Made by a program: the position numbers and the translations under genes
Notes under the pieces: generated by a model
The model's input: only the letters and a program-made list of their open reading frames with translations
Told to the model about the DNA's origin: nothing
Database searches by the model: none
Shown: positions 9,698 to 19,024 of the stretch, piece by piece
Layout of the letters: each line of letters begins with the position of its first letter
How positions within the stretch are numbered: position 1 is the first letter of the stretch
NCBI RefSeq assembly: GCF_900603025.1
Contig: NZ_LR026975.1
Location: forward strand, 1,426,001 to 1,490,000
Source of the DNA: Mycolicibacterium hassiacum DSM 44199
Lineage (GTDB): Bacteria; Actinomycetota; Actinomycetes; Mycobacteriales; Mycobacteriaceae
Length of the DNA: 64,000 nt
Reading direction: 5' to 3'

Positions 9698-11191
9698 TTA
9701 CGCGACTTCGCCCGACGCGATCCGGACAATCTCGTCCTCGCCCCGGGACGGTTCCGGATCCGGGGAGGCGGGCGCCCACCAGTTCTCCGGCTCCCGGGCC
9801 GCCCAGCCGCTGAGCGCCTCCAGCGCCGCGGCCAGCGACACCAACAGCGGTTCGCTGTCGGCCGGGCCCAGCAACTGCACGCCGATCGGCAGGCCCTCGG
9901 AGGTGAAGCCGGCGGGCACGTTGATCGCCGGCCAGCCGACCAGATTCCACGGCCAGGTGATCGGGCAGGCCCGGATCATCGCCCGGTCGGTCGCCAGGCC
10001 GCCGAGGTGGTCGAAATCGTGCAGCCGCGGCGGCGGTAGCGCGGTGGTCGGCGCCAGCACCACGTCGGCGATGTTGAAGATCCAGCTCATCCGGCGCCGC
10101 GCGGACTCCTCGAGCCGCCGCGCCGAGCGCAGCGCGCTCTGCGACAGCAGCCACCCGGTGCGGACGTTGGCCCGGGTGCGCCGGTCGTAGCGGACACCGG
10201 GACCCAGCCGGTCGACCCAGTCGATCAGCCCCGCGGTGGAGCGGCACAGGAAGCTCCACGACATCGCCAGGTTGTAGTCCGGGTCGGCGAAGAACACGGT
10301 GTGGCCGAGCTCCTCGAGCTGGTGTGCGGTGTCCAGCAGTGCGGCCCGAATCTCCGGGTGGAGTTTGGCGCGGAACAGGGTGAACGGGAACCGGGTCGAC
10401 ACCGCGATGCGGAGCGGGCCCGGAGCCTCGCCGACGTAGTCGGAGACCCGCACCGGTTCCGGTCGGTGCAGGTCGCCGGGGGCGTTGCCGGACGCCGCGT
10501 CGAGCACCAGCGCGGCGTCGGTGACGGTGCGGGCCAGCACCCCGTTGACGGTGATGCCGTTGAACGCCTCGGGCAGCGGCCAGGTGGAGATCCGGCCCCG
10601 CTGCGGTTTGATGCCGACCAGGTGCGTCCACGCCGCCGGGATCCGCACACTGCCCGCTCCGTCGGAGCCGATGGCCGCGGCCACCAGCCCGGCGGCCACC
10701 GCCGCCGCGCTGCCGCCGGACGACCCGCCGGGGGTGTGCTCGGGCGACCACGGGTTGCGGGTGTGGCCGAAGGCGGGCCCGCTGGTGAACGGCCACTGGC
10801 CCAGTTCACAGGTGTTGGTCTTGCCGACGATCACCGCGCCCGCCGCCCGCAGCCGGCGCACCACCTCGGAGTCCTCCTCGGCCGGTCGCACGTCGGCGTC
10901 GGTGCCGAACCGGGTGGGCACGCCCTTGACGTCCACGTCGTCTTTGACCGCGATCGGCACGCCCAGCAGCGGGTACCGCGAAAGGTCATGGCCTGCCGCG
11001 CGTTTGCGGTCCGCCTCGGCGGCGTCGGCGAGCGCCTGCTCGGTGAGCACCACCCGGAAGGCGTTGAGGGTAGGCTGGCTGGCCGCGATCGCGTCGAGGG
11101 ATCGGCGGACCAGCTCGACCGAGGTGACTGTGCCGTTCGCGAGCTGGAACAGCTGCTGGGTGAGCGTGGGGAATCGCGCTGAGGGGGCCAT
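9698..11191 (-). CDS. amiA2: Amidase (AmiA2-like)
   Basis: Amidase-signature hydrolase (497 aa) that converts amides to carboxylates; the natural substrate is unknown. The Ser-cisSer-Lys triad is visible: Lys83 in AVKDDVD, cis-Ser157 in PGGSSGGS and nucleophile Ser181 in GSDGAGSVRIPA. The position next to recO matches Rv2363 amiA2. A GTG at 11194 lies directly before the chosen ATG; either could start, as a -10 box TACTCT (11200-11205, minus) ends 5 or 8 nt upstream. It is divergent from recO. Confidence 0.93.
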   Translation of the reverse strand: MAPSARFPTLTQQLFQLANGTVTSVELVRRSLDAIAASQPTLNAFRVVLTEQALADAAEADRKRAAGHDLSRYPLLGVPIAVKDDVDVKGVPTRFGTDADVRPAEEDSEVVRRLRAAGAVIVGKTNTCELGQWPFTSGPAFGHTRNPWSPEHTPGGSSGGSAAAVAAGLVAAAIGSDGAGSVRIPAAWTHLVGIKPQRGRISTWPLPEAFNGITVNGVLARTVTDAALVLDAASGNAPGDLHRPEPVRVSDYVGEAPGPLRIAVSTRFPFTLFRAKLHPEIRAALLDTAHQLEELGHTVFFADPDYNLAMSWSFLCRSTAGLIDWVDRLGPGVRYDRRTRANVRTGWLLSQSALRSARRLEESARRRMSWIFNIADVVLAPTTALPPPRLHDFDHLGGLATDRAMIRACPITWPWNLVGWPAINVPAGFTSEGLPIGVQLLGPADSEPLLVSLAAALEALSGWAAREPENWWAPASPDPEPSRGEDEIVRIASGEVA

Positions 11192-11253
11192 CACCCACCA
11201 GAGTATCGGCGCTGCGTGCCGAAATCTGCTGACTGCGATGGGAGAATGTGGCG

Positions 11254-12096
11254 ATGCGGCTGTACCGGGATCGGGCGGTGGTGCTGCGCCAGCACAAGCT
11301 CGGCGAGGCGGACCGGATCGTCACCCTGCTCACCCGCGACCACGGGCTGGTGCGCGCGGTGGCCAAGGGGGTCCGGCGTACCCGCAGCCGGTTCGGTGCC
11401 CGGCTGGAGCCGTTCGCGCACATCGACGTTCAACTGCACACCGGCCGCAACCTCGACATCGTCACCCAGGTGCAGTCCATCGACGCCTTCGCCTCCGACA
11501 TCGTCAGCGACTACGGCCGCTACACGTGTGCGTGCGCGATGCTGGAGACCGCCGAACGACTGGCCGGGGAGGAGCGCGCCCCGGTGCCCGCGCTGCACCG
11601 GCTGACGGTGGCCGCGTTGCGGGCGGTGGCCGACGGCGCCCGGCCGCACGAACTGGTGCTCGACGCTTATCTGCTGCGCGCGATGGGGATCGCGGGGTGG
11701 GCGCCGGCGCTGACCGAATGCGCGCGGTGCGCCGCACCCGGACCGCACCGGGCGTTCCACGTCGCGGCCGGCGGCAGCGTGTGCGTGCACTGCCGGCCAC
11801 CGGGGGCGGTCACCCCGCCGCAGGGCGTGCTGGACCTGATGACCGCGCTGTACGAGGGCGACTGGGCGTACGCCGAGGCCGCGCCGGCGTCGTATCGCAG
11901 CCAGGCCAGCGGGCTGGTGGCCGCGCACCTGCAGTGGCACCTGGAACGACGGCTGCGCACCCTGCCCCTGGTGGAGCGGGGGCACCCGGCCGATCAGGTG
12001 GTCGCTGAGCGCAGCGAGATGCAGGTCAGGCAGGATGTGGCCCATGGCAACCACACGGGAGGGTGCGACCTACCCCCAGCTGCCTCCGGCGCCTGA
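11254..12096 (+). CDS. recO: DNA repair protein RecO
   Basis: Recombination mediator that loads RecA with RecR and anneals single strands. It has 280 aa. The N-terminal OB fold ([19 protein letters not shown] onward) is followed by a helical part with a CxxC/CxxC zinc site (CARC and CVHC, about residues 155-180). The ATG at 11254 is preferred over the in-frame GTG at 11248 because it agrees with other mycobacterial RecO proteins; GGGAG lies upstream. The C-terminus overlaps uppS by about 50 bp. Confidence 0.95.
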   Translation: MRLYRDRAVVLRQHKLGEADRIVTLLTRDHGLVRAVAKGVRRTRSRFGARLEPFAHIDVQLHTGRNLDIVTQVQSIDAFASDIVSDYGRYTCACAMLETAERLAGEERAPVPALHRLTVAALRAVADGARPHELVLDAYLLRAMGIAGWAPALTECARCAAPGPHRAFHVAAGGSVCVHCRPPGAVTPPQGVLDLMTALYEGDWAYAEAAPASYRSQASGLVAAHLQWHLERRLRTLPLVERGHPADQVVAERSEMQVRQDVAHGNHTGGCDLPPAASGA

Positions 12097-12925
12097 CGAC
12101 TATCCGACGTTCCCCGACAAGTCGACCTGGCCGGTTCCGTTCCCCGACCTGCCGCCGAACACCAACGGTCGGTTCGCCCGGCCGCCGCAGCACACCTCCA
12201 AGGCCCAGCCGCCGCGCATCCCGGCGGATCAGGTGCCCAACCACGTCGCGGTGGTGATGGACGGCAACGGCCGGTGGGCCACCCAGCGCGGGCTGCCCCG
12301 CACCGAGGGGCACAAGATGGGCGAGGCGGTGCTCATCGACATCACCTGTGGCGCCATCGAGATCGGCATCAAGCACCTGACGGTCTACGCGTTCTCCACG
12401 GAGAACTGGAACCGCAGCCCCGAGGAGGTGCGGTTCTTGATGGGCTTCAACCGCGAGGTGGTGCGCCGGCGCCGGGAGAACCTCAACGACATGGGCGTGC
12501 GGATGCGCTGGGTCGGGTCCCGGCCGCGGATGTGGCGCAGCGTGATCAAGGAGTTCGACATCGCCGAGCAGATGACGGTCGGCAACGACGTCATCACCAT
12601 CAACTACTGCGTGAACTACGGCGGGCGCCGCGAGATCGTCGAGGCGTCGCGGGAGCTGGCGCAGCTGGCCGTCGAGGGCAAGATCAAACCCAACCGGATC
12701 ACCGAGGCGACGTTCGCCAAACACCTGCACCGGCCCGACATCCCCGACGTCGACCTGTTCATCCGCACCTCCGGTGAGCAGCGGGCCAGCAACTTCCTGC
12801 TGTGGCAGTCGGCCTACGCCGAGTTCGTGTTCCAGGACAAGCTGTGGCCGGACTACGACCGCCGCGACCTGTGGGCCGCCTGCGAGGAGTACGTGCGCCG
12901 CAACCGCCGCTTCGGCCGGGCCTGA
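12044..12925 (+). CDS. uppS: Decaprenyl diphosphate synthase (long-chain Z-prenyltransferase)
   Basis: cis-Prenyltransferase that makes decaprenyl diphosphate, the lipid carrier for peptidoglycan and arabinogalactan; Rv2361c ortholog. It has 293 aa from ATG 12044; an in-frame ATG at 12035 is possible. The catalytic Asp73 is in [14 protein letters not shown]. Other conserved blocks are [13 protein letters not shown] and the [18 protein letters not shown] motif. The N-terminal 60 residues form the proline-rich extension of mycobacterial members. The start lies inside recO and the stop (TGA) overlaps the next ATG by one base. Confidence 0.96.
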   Translation: MATTREGATYPQLPPAPDDYPTFPDKSTWPVPFPDLPPNTNGRFARPPQHTSKAQPPRIPADQVPNHVAVVMDGNGRWATQRGLPRTEGHKMGEAVLIDITCGAIEIGIKHLTVYAFSTENWNRSPEEVRFLMGFNREVVRRRRENLNDMGVRMRWVGSRPRMWRSVIKEFDIAEQMTVGNDVITINYCVNYGGRREIVEASRELAQLAVEGKIKPNRITEATFAKHLHRPDIPDVDLFIRTSGEQRASNFLLWQSAYAEFVFQDKLWPDYDRRDLWAACEEYVRRNRRFGRA

Positions 12926-13350
12926 TGGAGCTGTCCGAGCGGCTCGGCGCTGTCCTCGACGACGCGCTGGCGGTCGAGCGGGAACCCGACGGTGCGGTGA
13001 CCGTGCGCCACGGCGGCACCATCGCGTCGCTGCGGGTGGTGCCGGTCACCGAGGGACTCGAGCTGGTGTCGCTGACCCAGATGCTGGCGTGGGATCTGCC
13101 GCTGACCGCCGGGCTGCGCAACGCGGTGGCCGACCACGCCCAGGCCACCCAGCTGGGTACCGTGTCGCTGGTCGCCAAGACACCGGCGGCCGCTGCGGGC
13201 GGACGGCGGTCACGCAAAGTGGCGGATGTATTGCTGCGCTACAACTTTCCCGCGGCGGGGCTGTCCGATGAGGCGCTGCGCACGCTGATCCTGATGGTGC
13301 TCGCGACCGGGGTGCAGGTGCGCCGGGCGTTGGTCGGCGAGCAGGCCTAG
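12925..13350 (+). CDS. Conserved hypothetical protein (Rv2360c-like)
   Basis: A 141-aa protein that follows uppS with a one-base overlap, as Rv2360c does in M. tuberculosis. It looks like a compact alpha/beta protein (VTVRHGGTIASLRVVPV strands, helical C-terminus) somewhat like the YbjN/type-III-chaperone fold, but I cannot assign a function. It has no signal peptide. Its 3' end overlaps the convergent zur gene by 4 bp. Confidence 0.8.
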   Translation: MELSERLGAVLDDALAVEREPDGAVTVRHGGTIASLRVVPVTEGLELVSLTQMLAWDLPLTAGLRNAVADHAQATQLGTVSLVAKTPAAAAGGRRSRKVADVLLRYNFPAAGLSDEALRTLILMVLATGVQVRRALVGEQA

Positions 13351-13772
13351 GCCCTTTTGGCGGGGTTCTTCGGAGCGGGCTTGTCGGCGCAGTTGGCGCA
13401 CAGCCCGAAGATCTCCACGGTGTGGCTGACGTCGGAGAACCGGTGTTCGCGCGCGACGTCGGCGGCCCACTGCTCGACCTGGCTGCCCTGCACCTCGACG
13501 GCGAACCCGCAGGCCCGGCACACCAGGTGATGGTGATGGCCGGCCGAACACCGGCGGTAGACCATCTCTCCGGTGTCGGTGCGCAACGAGTCGACGATCC
13601 CCGCGGCGGCCATCTGCTGCAGGGTGCGGTACACCGTGGTCAGGCCGATGCCCTCGCCGCGGCGGCGCAACTCGTCGTGCAGCTCCTGGGCGGAGCGGAA
13701 GTCGCCGATCTTCTCCAGCAGCGCGGCGATCGCGGCCCGCTGCCGGGTCGAGCGGATCCCGGTCGGGGTCAC
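13347..13772 (-). CDS. zur: Zinc uptake regulator Zur (FurB)
   Basis: Fur-family, zinc-responsive repressor of zinc uptake and alternative ribosomal protein genes. It has 141 aa. The winged-helix part contains [12 protein letters not shown] and [12 protein letters not shown]. The HHHH stretch at residues 79-82 and the Cys pairs 85/88 and 125/128 make the regulatory and structural zinc sites. GTG at 13772 overlaps the smtB stop by 4 bp (GTGA), so smtB-zur is one coupled operon. The C-terminus is longer and more Lys/Pro-rich than in M. tuberculosis. Confidence 0.95.
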   Translation of the reverse strand: MTPTGIRSTRQRAAIAALLEKIGDFRSAQELHDELRRRGEGIGLTTVYRTLQQMAAAGIVDSLRTDTGEMVYRRCSAGHHHHLVCRACGFAVEVQGSQVEQWAADVAREHRFSDVSHTVEIFGLCANCADKPAPKNPAKRA

Positions 13773-14167
13773 GCCTCGTCCTCGGCGGCGTGGGTGACCG
13801 CGGCGACGACGATGTCGGCCAGATGGTCGTCGACCAGCCGGTAGACCACCTCGCGGCCGGACCGCTCGCCGGCCACCACACCGGCGGACTTGAGGATCCG
13901 CAGATGCTGGCTGACCAACGGCTGCGGAACCCCCAGCGCATCGACCAGTTCGTGCACACAGCGTGCGGAGGAACGCAGCTGCAGCACGATCGCGATGCGC
14001 ACCGGGGCGGCCAGGGCGCGCAGCAGATCGCCCGCGGTCTCGAGCACGTCGCGTGGCGGCGGTTCGGGCGCCGGGACGCCCCCGAGTTCGCGGTCGTGTT
14101 CACCGCCGTGGTCATCCGGATGAGCGGGCGTGGCCTCGGCTTCCGGGAAAGTGGAAACGGTTTTCAC
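13769..14167 (-). CDS. smtB: ArsR/SmtB-family zinc-sensing repressor
   Basis: Metal-sensing winged-helix repressor that releases DNA when zinc is high and so controls the smtB-zur operon. It has 132 aa. The recognition helix is in [17 protein letters not shown]. The alpha5 zinc site is complete: Asp113, His115, His126 and Glu129, with the spacing known for cyanobacterial SmtB. I use GTG 14167, not the upstream ATG at 14185: that ATG lies between the -35 and -10 boxes of the only good promoter, so it would not be in the mRNA. The GTG lies 9 nt after the -10 box, giving a leaderless or nearly leaderless message. Confidence 0.88.
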   Translation of the reverse strand: MKTVSTFPEAEATPAHPDDHGGEHDRELGGVPAPEPPPRDVLETAGDLLRALAAPVRIAIVLQLRSSARCVHELVDALGVPQPLVSQHLRILKSAGVVAGERSGREVVYRLVDDHLADIVVAAVTHAAEDEA

Positions 14168-14176
14168 TATGGCGCC

Positions 14177-14204
14177 AGAATACATGCAGGGTTATGCATG
14201 TCAA
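14177..14204 (-). promoter_or_regulatory. smtB-zur promoter with operator palindrome
   Basis: On the minus strand a consensus -35 TTGACA (14199-14204) and -10 TATTCT (14177-14182) are 16 bp apart. A palindrome with 7-bp arms, ACATGCA (14182-14188) and TGCATGT (14195-14201), fills the spacer and overlaps both boxes. A repressor bound there would block polymerase, so it is a good candidate SmtB operator. Promoter and palindrome are seen directly; SmtB binding is inferred. Confidence 0.7.
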
Positions 14205-14222
14205 CGCGTGAACCGCGGTCGC

Positions 14223-14228
14223 TAGGCT
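14223..14228 (+). promoter_or_regulatory. -10 box for leaderless glyS mRNA
   Basis: TAGGCT lies 8 nt before the GTG at 14237, the usual distance from -10 to transcription start, so the mRNA probably begins at or next to the start codon. It is about 20 bp from the smtB promoter on the other strand, so the two promoters are back to back. Confidence 0.55.
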
Positions 14229-14236
14229 TGGCGTCC

Positions 14237-15637
14237 GTGGCTTCCATCATCGACACCGTCGCGAACCTCGCCAAGCGCCGTGGCCTGGTCTATCAGTCCG
14301 GAGAGATCTACGGCGGCACGAGGTCGGCGTGGGACTACGGCCCGCTGGGCGTCGAACTCAAGGAGAACATCAAGCGCCAGTGGTGGCGCGCGGTGGTGAC
14401 CGCCCGCGAGGACGTGGTCGGGTTGGACAGCGCGATCATCCTGCCGCGCGAGGTGTGGGTCGCCTCCGGGCACGTCGACGTGTTCAACGATCCGCTGGTG
14501 GAGTGCCTGAGCTGCCACAAGCGGCACCGGCAGGACCACCTGCAGGAGGCGTTCTTCGAGAAGGGCGGCGACAAGTCGGGTTACGCCTCCCCCGAGGCGG
14601 TGCCGATGAGCGAGATCGGCTGCCCGGACTGCGGCACCAAGGGGCAGTGGACCGAGCCCCGCGACTTCAACATGATGCTCAAGACCTACCTCGGCCCGAT
14701 CGAGAGCGAGGAGGGGCTGCACTATCTGCGGCCGGAGACCGCGCAGGGCATCTTCGTCAATTTCGCCAATGTGGTGACCACCGCGCGCAAGAAGCCGCCG
14801 TTCGGTATCGGCCAGATCGGCAAGAGCTTCCGCAACGAGATCACCCCGGGCAACTTCATCTTCCGCACCCGCGAGTTCGAGCAAATGGAGATGGAGTTCT
14901 TCGTCGAGCCGTCGACGGCGGCCGAGTGGCACCAGTACTGGATCGACGAGCGGCTCAAGTGGTACGTCGATCTGGGCATCAACCGCGACAACCTGCGGCT
15001 CTACGAACACCCGAAGGAGAAGCTGTCGCACTACTCGACCCGTACGGTCGACATCGAGTACAAGTTCGGATTCGCCGGCAATCCGTGGGGTGAGCTGGAG
15101 GGCATCGCCAACCGCACCGATTTCGACCTGTCCACCCACGCCAAGCACTCCGGTGTCGACCTGTCGTTCTACGACCAGGCCACCGATACCCGGTACGTGC
15201 CGTACGTGATCGAGCCCGCAGCCGGCCTGACCCGGTCGCTGATGGCGTTCCTGATCGACGCCTATGCCGAGGACGAGGCGCCCAACGCCAAGGGCGGGGT
15301 GGACAGGCGCACGGTGCTGCGGCTGGATCCGCGGCTGGCTCCGGTCAAGGCCGCGGTGCTGCCGTTGTCGCGCAATGAGCAGCTGTCCCCGAAGGCCCGG
15401 GATCTGGCCAACGAGCTGCGCCAGTACTGGAACGTCGAGTTCGACGACGCTGGCGCGATCGGCCGGCGCTATCGCCGCCAGGACGAGATCGGCACCCCGT
15501 TCTGCGTGACGATCGACTTCGACTCACTGGAGGACCAGGCCGCGACGGTGCGCGAACGCGACAGCATGAGCCAGGAGCGGGTGGCGATCTCGCAGGTGGC
15601 CGACTACCTGGCCGCTCGCCTCAAGGGCTGCTGCTAG
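14237..15637 (+). CDS. glyS: Glycyl-tRNA synthetase (class II, alpha2 type)
   Basis: Charges tRNA-Gly in the cytosol. It has 466 aa. Class II motifs are visible, including the [20 protein letters not shown] segment ([18 protein letters not shown]) and FRNEITP in motif 2, and the Gly-pocket region [10 protein letters not shown]. Two Cys pairs, Cys90/Cys93 and Cys129/Cys132, form a probable zinc ribbon; in M. tuberculosis GlyS, as I remember it, these Cys are missing. The GTG at 14237 ([16 protein letters not shown]) is preferred because of the leaderless -10 box; an in-frame ATG at 14198 would add 13 residues but lies inside the smtB promoter. Confidence 0.95.
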   Translation: MASIIDTVANLAKRRGLVYQSGEIYGGTRSAWDYGPLGVELKENIKRQWWRAVVTAREDVVGLDSAIILPREVWVASGHVDVFNDPLVECLSCHKRHRQDHLQEAFFEKGGDKSGYASPEAVPMSEIGCPDCGTKGQWTEPRDFNMMLKTYLGPIESEEGLHYLRPETAQGIFVNFANVVTTARKKPPFGIGQIGKSFRNEITPGNFIFRTREFEQMEMEFFVEPSTAAEWHQYWIDERLKWYVDLGINRDNLRLYEHPKEKLSHYSTRTVDIEYKFGFAGNPWGELEGIANRTDFDLSTHAKHSGVDLSFYDQATDTRYVPYVIEPAAGLTRSLMAFLIDAYAEDEAPNAKGGVDRRTVLRLDPRLAPVKAAVLPLSRNEQLSPKARDLANELRQYWNVEFDDAGAIGRRYRRQDEIGTPFCVTIDFDSLEDQAATVRERDSMSQERVAISQVADYLAARLKGCC

Positions 15638-15670
15638 ACCCGGCGCACCCTACTCCTCGCGAGCGCGCGG

Positions 15671-15716
15671 GGCGGCCACCCGACACGCCGACGGCGCCCG
15701 GGTGTCGGCGGGCACC
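15671..15716. terminator. Possible bidirectional terminator between glyS and the TPM gene
   Basis: The 95-bp gap between two convergent genes is very GC-rich and holds overlapping short inverted repeats, for example CGCCGAC with GTCGGCG (11-nt loop) and CCGACAC with GTGTCGG. No T-run is present. The assignment rests on position and stem potential only. Confidence 0.35.
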
Positions 15717-15732
15717 GGGAGTTGAAACGGGG

Positions 15733-17619
15733 TCAGAAGCGGCCGCCACCGCCGGACATGCCGCCGGAGCCGCCGAACGAGCCGGGGGAGAACCCGCCCC
15801 CGCCGAAGCCGCCCCCGAAGCCGCCGCGCATCCCGCCGCTGAGGATGTTGCCGATCAGGATGCCGCCGATCACCGCGCCCAGGTCGCTGCCGCGGCCCGG
15901 ACCGCCGAACGGGCCACCGAAATGCGACCGGTGCTGGTTCTGCACATCGGCGGTGGCCAGTGCCTGCGCCTGCGTGGCCAGTATCGCGGCGCCGTTGGCG
16001 TGCCGGATCGCCTCCGCCGGATCGGTCGACCGCTTCTGTTCGGCGGCCTCGAGTTGGCGTACCGCCTCGTCCAGCGCCCGCTGCAGCCGCTCGGCCGCCT
16101 CGCGTTGTTCCTCGACCTCGGCGAGCAACCGGTCCAGATCCGCGTCGGCCCGGGTGAGTTCGGTGAACGCGCCGAGCGGATCGACCGCGCCGGAGCGTTT
16201 CGCCTCGGCCACCGCGGCCACCGCCGCGTCCCGCGCCCGGGCGAGTTCCGCGGCCTGCGGCACGTCGCCCTGGCGCAGCAGCTCGCCGGCCTGTTCGATG
16301 CCGGCCTCGATGTCTTTGATCGCCGCCGGCAGCGTCGCGGCCGCCTTGCGGATGTCACTGTCGGCGCTGTCGATCGCGTCGAGCAGTGAACGCGCCTGCG
16401 CCAGCGCCGATTCCGCGGCGTGGACACGGTCGACCAGGTTGGTCTGGCGTCCCGGCACCGGGCGTGCGACGAGTTCACGGGCGCGGGTGATGTTGGTGTC
16501 GGCGAACGACAGCAGTTCCCGCGCCGCGTCGACGTTCCCGGCCACCGATGCCAGCGTCTTCTCGTCGAACTCGCGGTGCAGCTCGTCGAGCTGCCGGCGC
16601 GCCGGTTCCAGCCGCGCGGTGATGTCGACCACCTGCTGTGTCATCGTGTCCAGCCGGGCGGGCGCGTTGATCACCAGGTTGCGCAGCTCGGCGAACGCGC
16701 CGCGCTGGGCCTCCAGCTCGCGGTCGGCCTTGGCGGCGGCGACGATGACGCGGGTGAGCAGGTCACGGCGCTGCTGCGGGGTCTCCGGGATCGCGTCGTC
16801 GAGGATCTGCCGGACGTTGAAAGCCTGCGCCAACGCGGTTTTCGCATTGTCCACCGCCCGCTTGAACGGTTCGGTCTTGGCGGTGCCGAACTCCTCGACG
16901 GCCAGCTCCAGATCGTGTTGGCTGGTGCGCACCGCGTTGTCGACGTCCACCACGATCGCCTTGGACAGGTCGTCGAGGGTGTCGAGCGGGACCGCCGCCA
17001 GTGCGGTCGGGTCGGCCGGGTCGACCCGCCGGGTCGCCGCGAACGCCGCCTCCCGCCGCAGCCGGCGCCGGCGCCGCGACCACAACCACAGGCCCAGCAT
17101 CGCGACGATGAGCACGCCGAGCACGATCAGCACGCCGAACCACGGAATGCCCGCCGACCGAACGCGGTGGTCCAGGCCGTCGGCGGTGGCGATCGCCGCA
17201 CCGGCCCAATCACGCTCACGCAGCAGCGGCTCGATCGTGTTGCGCTGCAACGACGATGCCGCCGACTGTTTCATCACCGACGACGGCACCTGGAAGGCGT
17301 AGGCCCGGTCTTTCACCGCGACCGCCAGCAGCGCGTCGTCCTCGCCGAACCCGCTGAGTTGCCAGGTGCTGCGCGCCCAGGCGACCGGGTCCCAGCCGAA
17401 GTTGTCGACGTAGACCACCCACAGCCGCACCCGGGTGTGGGTGTAGAGCCTGTCGATCGCCTCCTCGACCCGGGCGCGGTCGGCCGGTGACAGCACGCCG
17501 GCCTGGTCGGTGACGTAGTCGGGGACCCGGAACGGCGGTTCGGCGGTGGTGGCGGGAGCCAGCAGGACTCCGGTGGCGAGCACCGCTAACAGGAGGCCGA
17601 TCAGACGGGCGAGTCGCAT
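15733..17619 (-). CDS. TPM-domain membrane protein with long coiled coil (Rv2345-like)
   Basis: A 628-aa membrane protein of unknown role. In order: signal peptide (residues 1-28, ending ATTAEP), a TPM domain exported to the outside (DYVTDQAGVLSPADRARVEE to about 150), one transmembrane helix (WFGVLIVLGVLIVAMLGLWL, about 160-182) followed by an Arg-rich stop-transfer stretch, a long cytoplasmic alpha-helical region rich in Ala, Glu, Arg and Leu (about 190-560), and a Gly/Phe/Ser-rich tail. The ATG at 17619 is chosen because a -10 box TAGATT (17627-17632, minus) ends 7 nt before it. TPM proteins have been linked to envelope or membrane-protein maintenance; that is family knowledge, not shown here. 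Confidence 0.88.
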   Translation of the reverse strand: MRLARLIGLLLAVLATGVLLAPATTAEPPFRVPDYVTDQAGVLSPADRARVEEAIDRLYTHTRVRLWVVYVDNFGWDPVAWARSTWQLSGFGEDDALLAVAVKDRAYAFQVPSSVMKQSAASSLQRNTIEPLLRERDWAGAAIATADGLDHRVRSAGIPWFGVLIVLGVLIVAMLGLWLWSRRRRRLRREAAFAATRRVDPADPTALAAVPLDTLDDLSKAIVVDVDNAVRTSQHDLELAVEEFGTAKTEPFKRAVDNAKTALAQAFNVRQILDDAIPETPQQRRDLLTRVIVAAAKADRELEAQRGAFAELRNLVINAPARLDTMTQQVVDITARLEPARRQLDELHREFDEKTLASVAGNVDAARELLSFADTNITRARELVARPVPGRQTNLVDRVHAAESALAQARSLLDAIDSADSDIRKAAATLPAAIKDIEAGIEQAGELLRQGDVPQAAELARARDAAVAAVAEAKRSGAVDPLGAFTELTRADADLDRLLAEVEEQREAAERLQRALDEAVRQLEAAEQKRSTDPAEAIRHANGAAILATQAQALATADVQNQHRSHFGGPFGGPGRGSDLGAVIGGILIGNILSGGMRGGFGGGFGGGGFSPGSFGGSGGMSGGGGRF

Positions 17620-17748
17620 GATGGCCAATCTAGTGCGATGCGGCGCCGGTTCCCGGGCGGCTGCCCGGATATCCGTTCATCCCCAGCCGCGCCGTTGCGG
17701 GGACGGATCCCCGGGTCCGGGCGGTCCGGGCTGGCAGACTGAGCGACG

Positions 17749-19020
17749 ATGGCAGCGACGCAGGATTGCTACGACGAGTTCGACCGCGAACGCCTGGTAC
17801 CCGAACCACCGAAGCGCGGCGGGCTGCCCGGCACCGACGCCGAGCACCGCACCCCGTTCGCCCGCGACCGGGCCCGGGTGCTGCATTGCGCGGCGCTGCG
17901 CCGGCTGGCTGACAAGACCCAGGTCGTCGGCCCGCGTGAGGGTGAGACGCCGCGCACCCGGCTCACCCACTCGCTGGAGGTCGCCCAGATCGGCCGCGAG
18001 ATGGCGATCGGGCTGGGCTGCGATCCCGATCTCGTCGACCTGGCAGGCCTGGCCCACGACATCGGCCACCCCCCGTACGGGCACAACGGGGAGCGGGCGC
18101 TCAACGAGATCGCCAAGTCCTTCGGCGGGTTCGAGGGCAACGCCCAGAACTTCCGCATCCTCACCCGACTCGAGCCCAAAATCGTTGACGCCGAAGGAAA
18201 GAGCGCCGGGCTGAACCTCACCCGGGCGGCGTTGGACGCGGTCACCAAGTATCCGTGGCAGCGCGCCGACGGCCGCAGCAAGTTCGGCTTCTACGACGAG
18301 GACATGGCCGCCGCCGAGTGGGTGCGCGCCGGGGCGCCGCCCGAGCGGCCGTGCCTGGAGGCGCAGGTGATGGACTGGGCCGACGACGTCGCCTACTCGG
18401 TGCACGACGTCGAGGACGGGGTGATCTCCGGCCGCATCGACCTGCGGGTGCTGGCCGACCCCGACGCCGCCGGGGCGCTGGCCCGGCTGGGCGCCGAATC
18501 GTTTCCCGCGTTGACCCCCGACGACCTGCTGGCGGCCGCCGAACGGCTGTCGGCGATGCCGACGGTCGCCGCGGTCGGCAAGTTCGACGGCACCCTCGCC
18601 ATGTCGGTGGCGCTCAAGAGGATGACCAGTGAGCTGGTGGGGCGGTTCGTCACCGCGGCGATCGCCGAGACCCGCGCGGTGGCCGGGCCCGGGCCGCTGC
18701 GCCGGTTCGACACCGACCTGGCGGTGCCGACGACGGTGCGCGCCGAGGTGGCGGTGCTCAAGACACTGGCGTTGCAGTTCATCATGTCCGACCACCGCCA
18801 CCTGCAGATCCAGGCCGATCAGCGGGCGCGGATCCACGAGCTGGCGCTGGCGTTGTGGGCCCAGGCCCCCGGCAGCCTCGACCCGCAGTTCGCCGCCGAT
18901 TTCGAGGCCGCCGACGACGACCGCGGCCGGCTGCGTGCCGTGATCGATCAGATCGCCTCCTACACCGAGAGCCGGTTCGAACGAGTCCACGAGGCCCGTT
19001 CGCCGGGACGCTTACACTGA
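17749..19020 (+). CDS. dgt: Deoxyguanosinetriphosphate triphosphohydrolase-like protein
   Basis: HD-domain enzyme that splits dNTPs into nucleoside and triphosphate and helps control dNTP pools. It has 423 aa. The HD metal site is visible as His74 (RLTHSLEV) and His103-Asp104 ([15 protein letters not shown]), with a later Asp in [13 protein letters not shown]. This pattern and length fit the bacterial type-2 dGTPase family (Rv2344c). The start is ATG 17749, 8 nt after a CAGACT box that could act as a weak -10. It lies directly upstream of dnaG, a conserved pair. Confidence 0.94.
   Translation: MAATQDCYDEFDRERLVPEPPKRGGLPGTDAEHRTPFARDRARVLHCAALRRLADKTQVVGPREGETPRTRLTHSLEVAQIGREMAIGLGCDPDLVDLAGLAHDIGHPPYGHNGERALNEIAKSFGGFEGNAQNFRILTRLEPKIVDAEGKSAGLNLTRAALDAVTKYPWQRADGRSKFGFYDEDMAAAEWVRAGAPPERPCLEAQVMDWADDVAYSVHDVEDGVISGRIDLRVLADPDAAGALARLGAESFPALTPDDLLAAAERLSAMPTVAAVGKFDGTLAMSVALKRMTSELVGRFVTAAIAETRAVAGPGPLRRFDTDLAVPTTVRAEVAVLKTLALQFIMSDHRHLQIQADQRARIHELALALWAQAPGSLDPQFAADFEAADDDRGRLRAVIDQIASYTESRFERVHEARSPGRLH
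19013..19018 (+). promoter_or_regulatory. -10 box for leaderless dnaG mRNA
   Basis: TACACT overlaps the end of dgt and ends 6 nt before the dnaG GTG at 19025, typical for a mycobacterial leaderless start. dnaG may thus have its own promoter besides read-through from dgt. Confidence 0.5.
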
Positions 19021-19024
19021 CCCG

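Noticed and set aside
9687..10796. A single long minus-strand gene covering 9141-10796
   Set aside because: The upstream part is the amidase gene read in a wrong frame; only the 3' part (9141-9686) has a signal peptide and a CAP domain.
14198..14236. Longer glyS starting at ATG 14198
   Set aside because: This ATG lies in the smtB promoter palindrome and upstream of the -10 box for glyS; GTG 14237 gives the conserved N-terminus.
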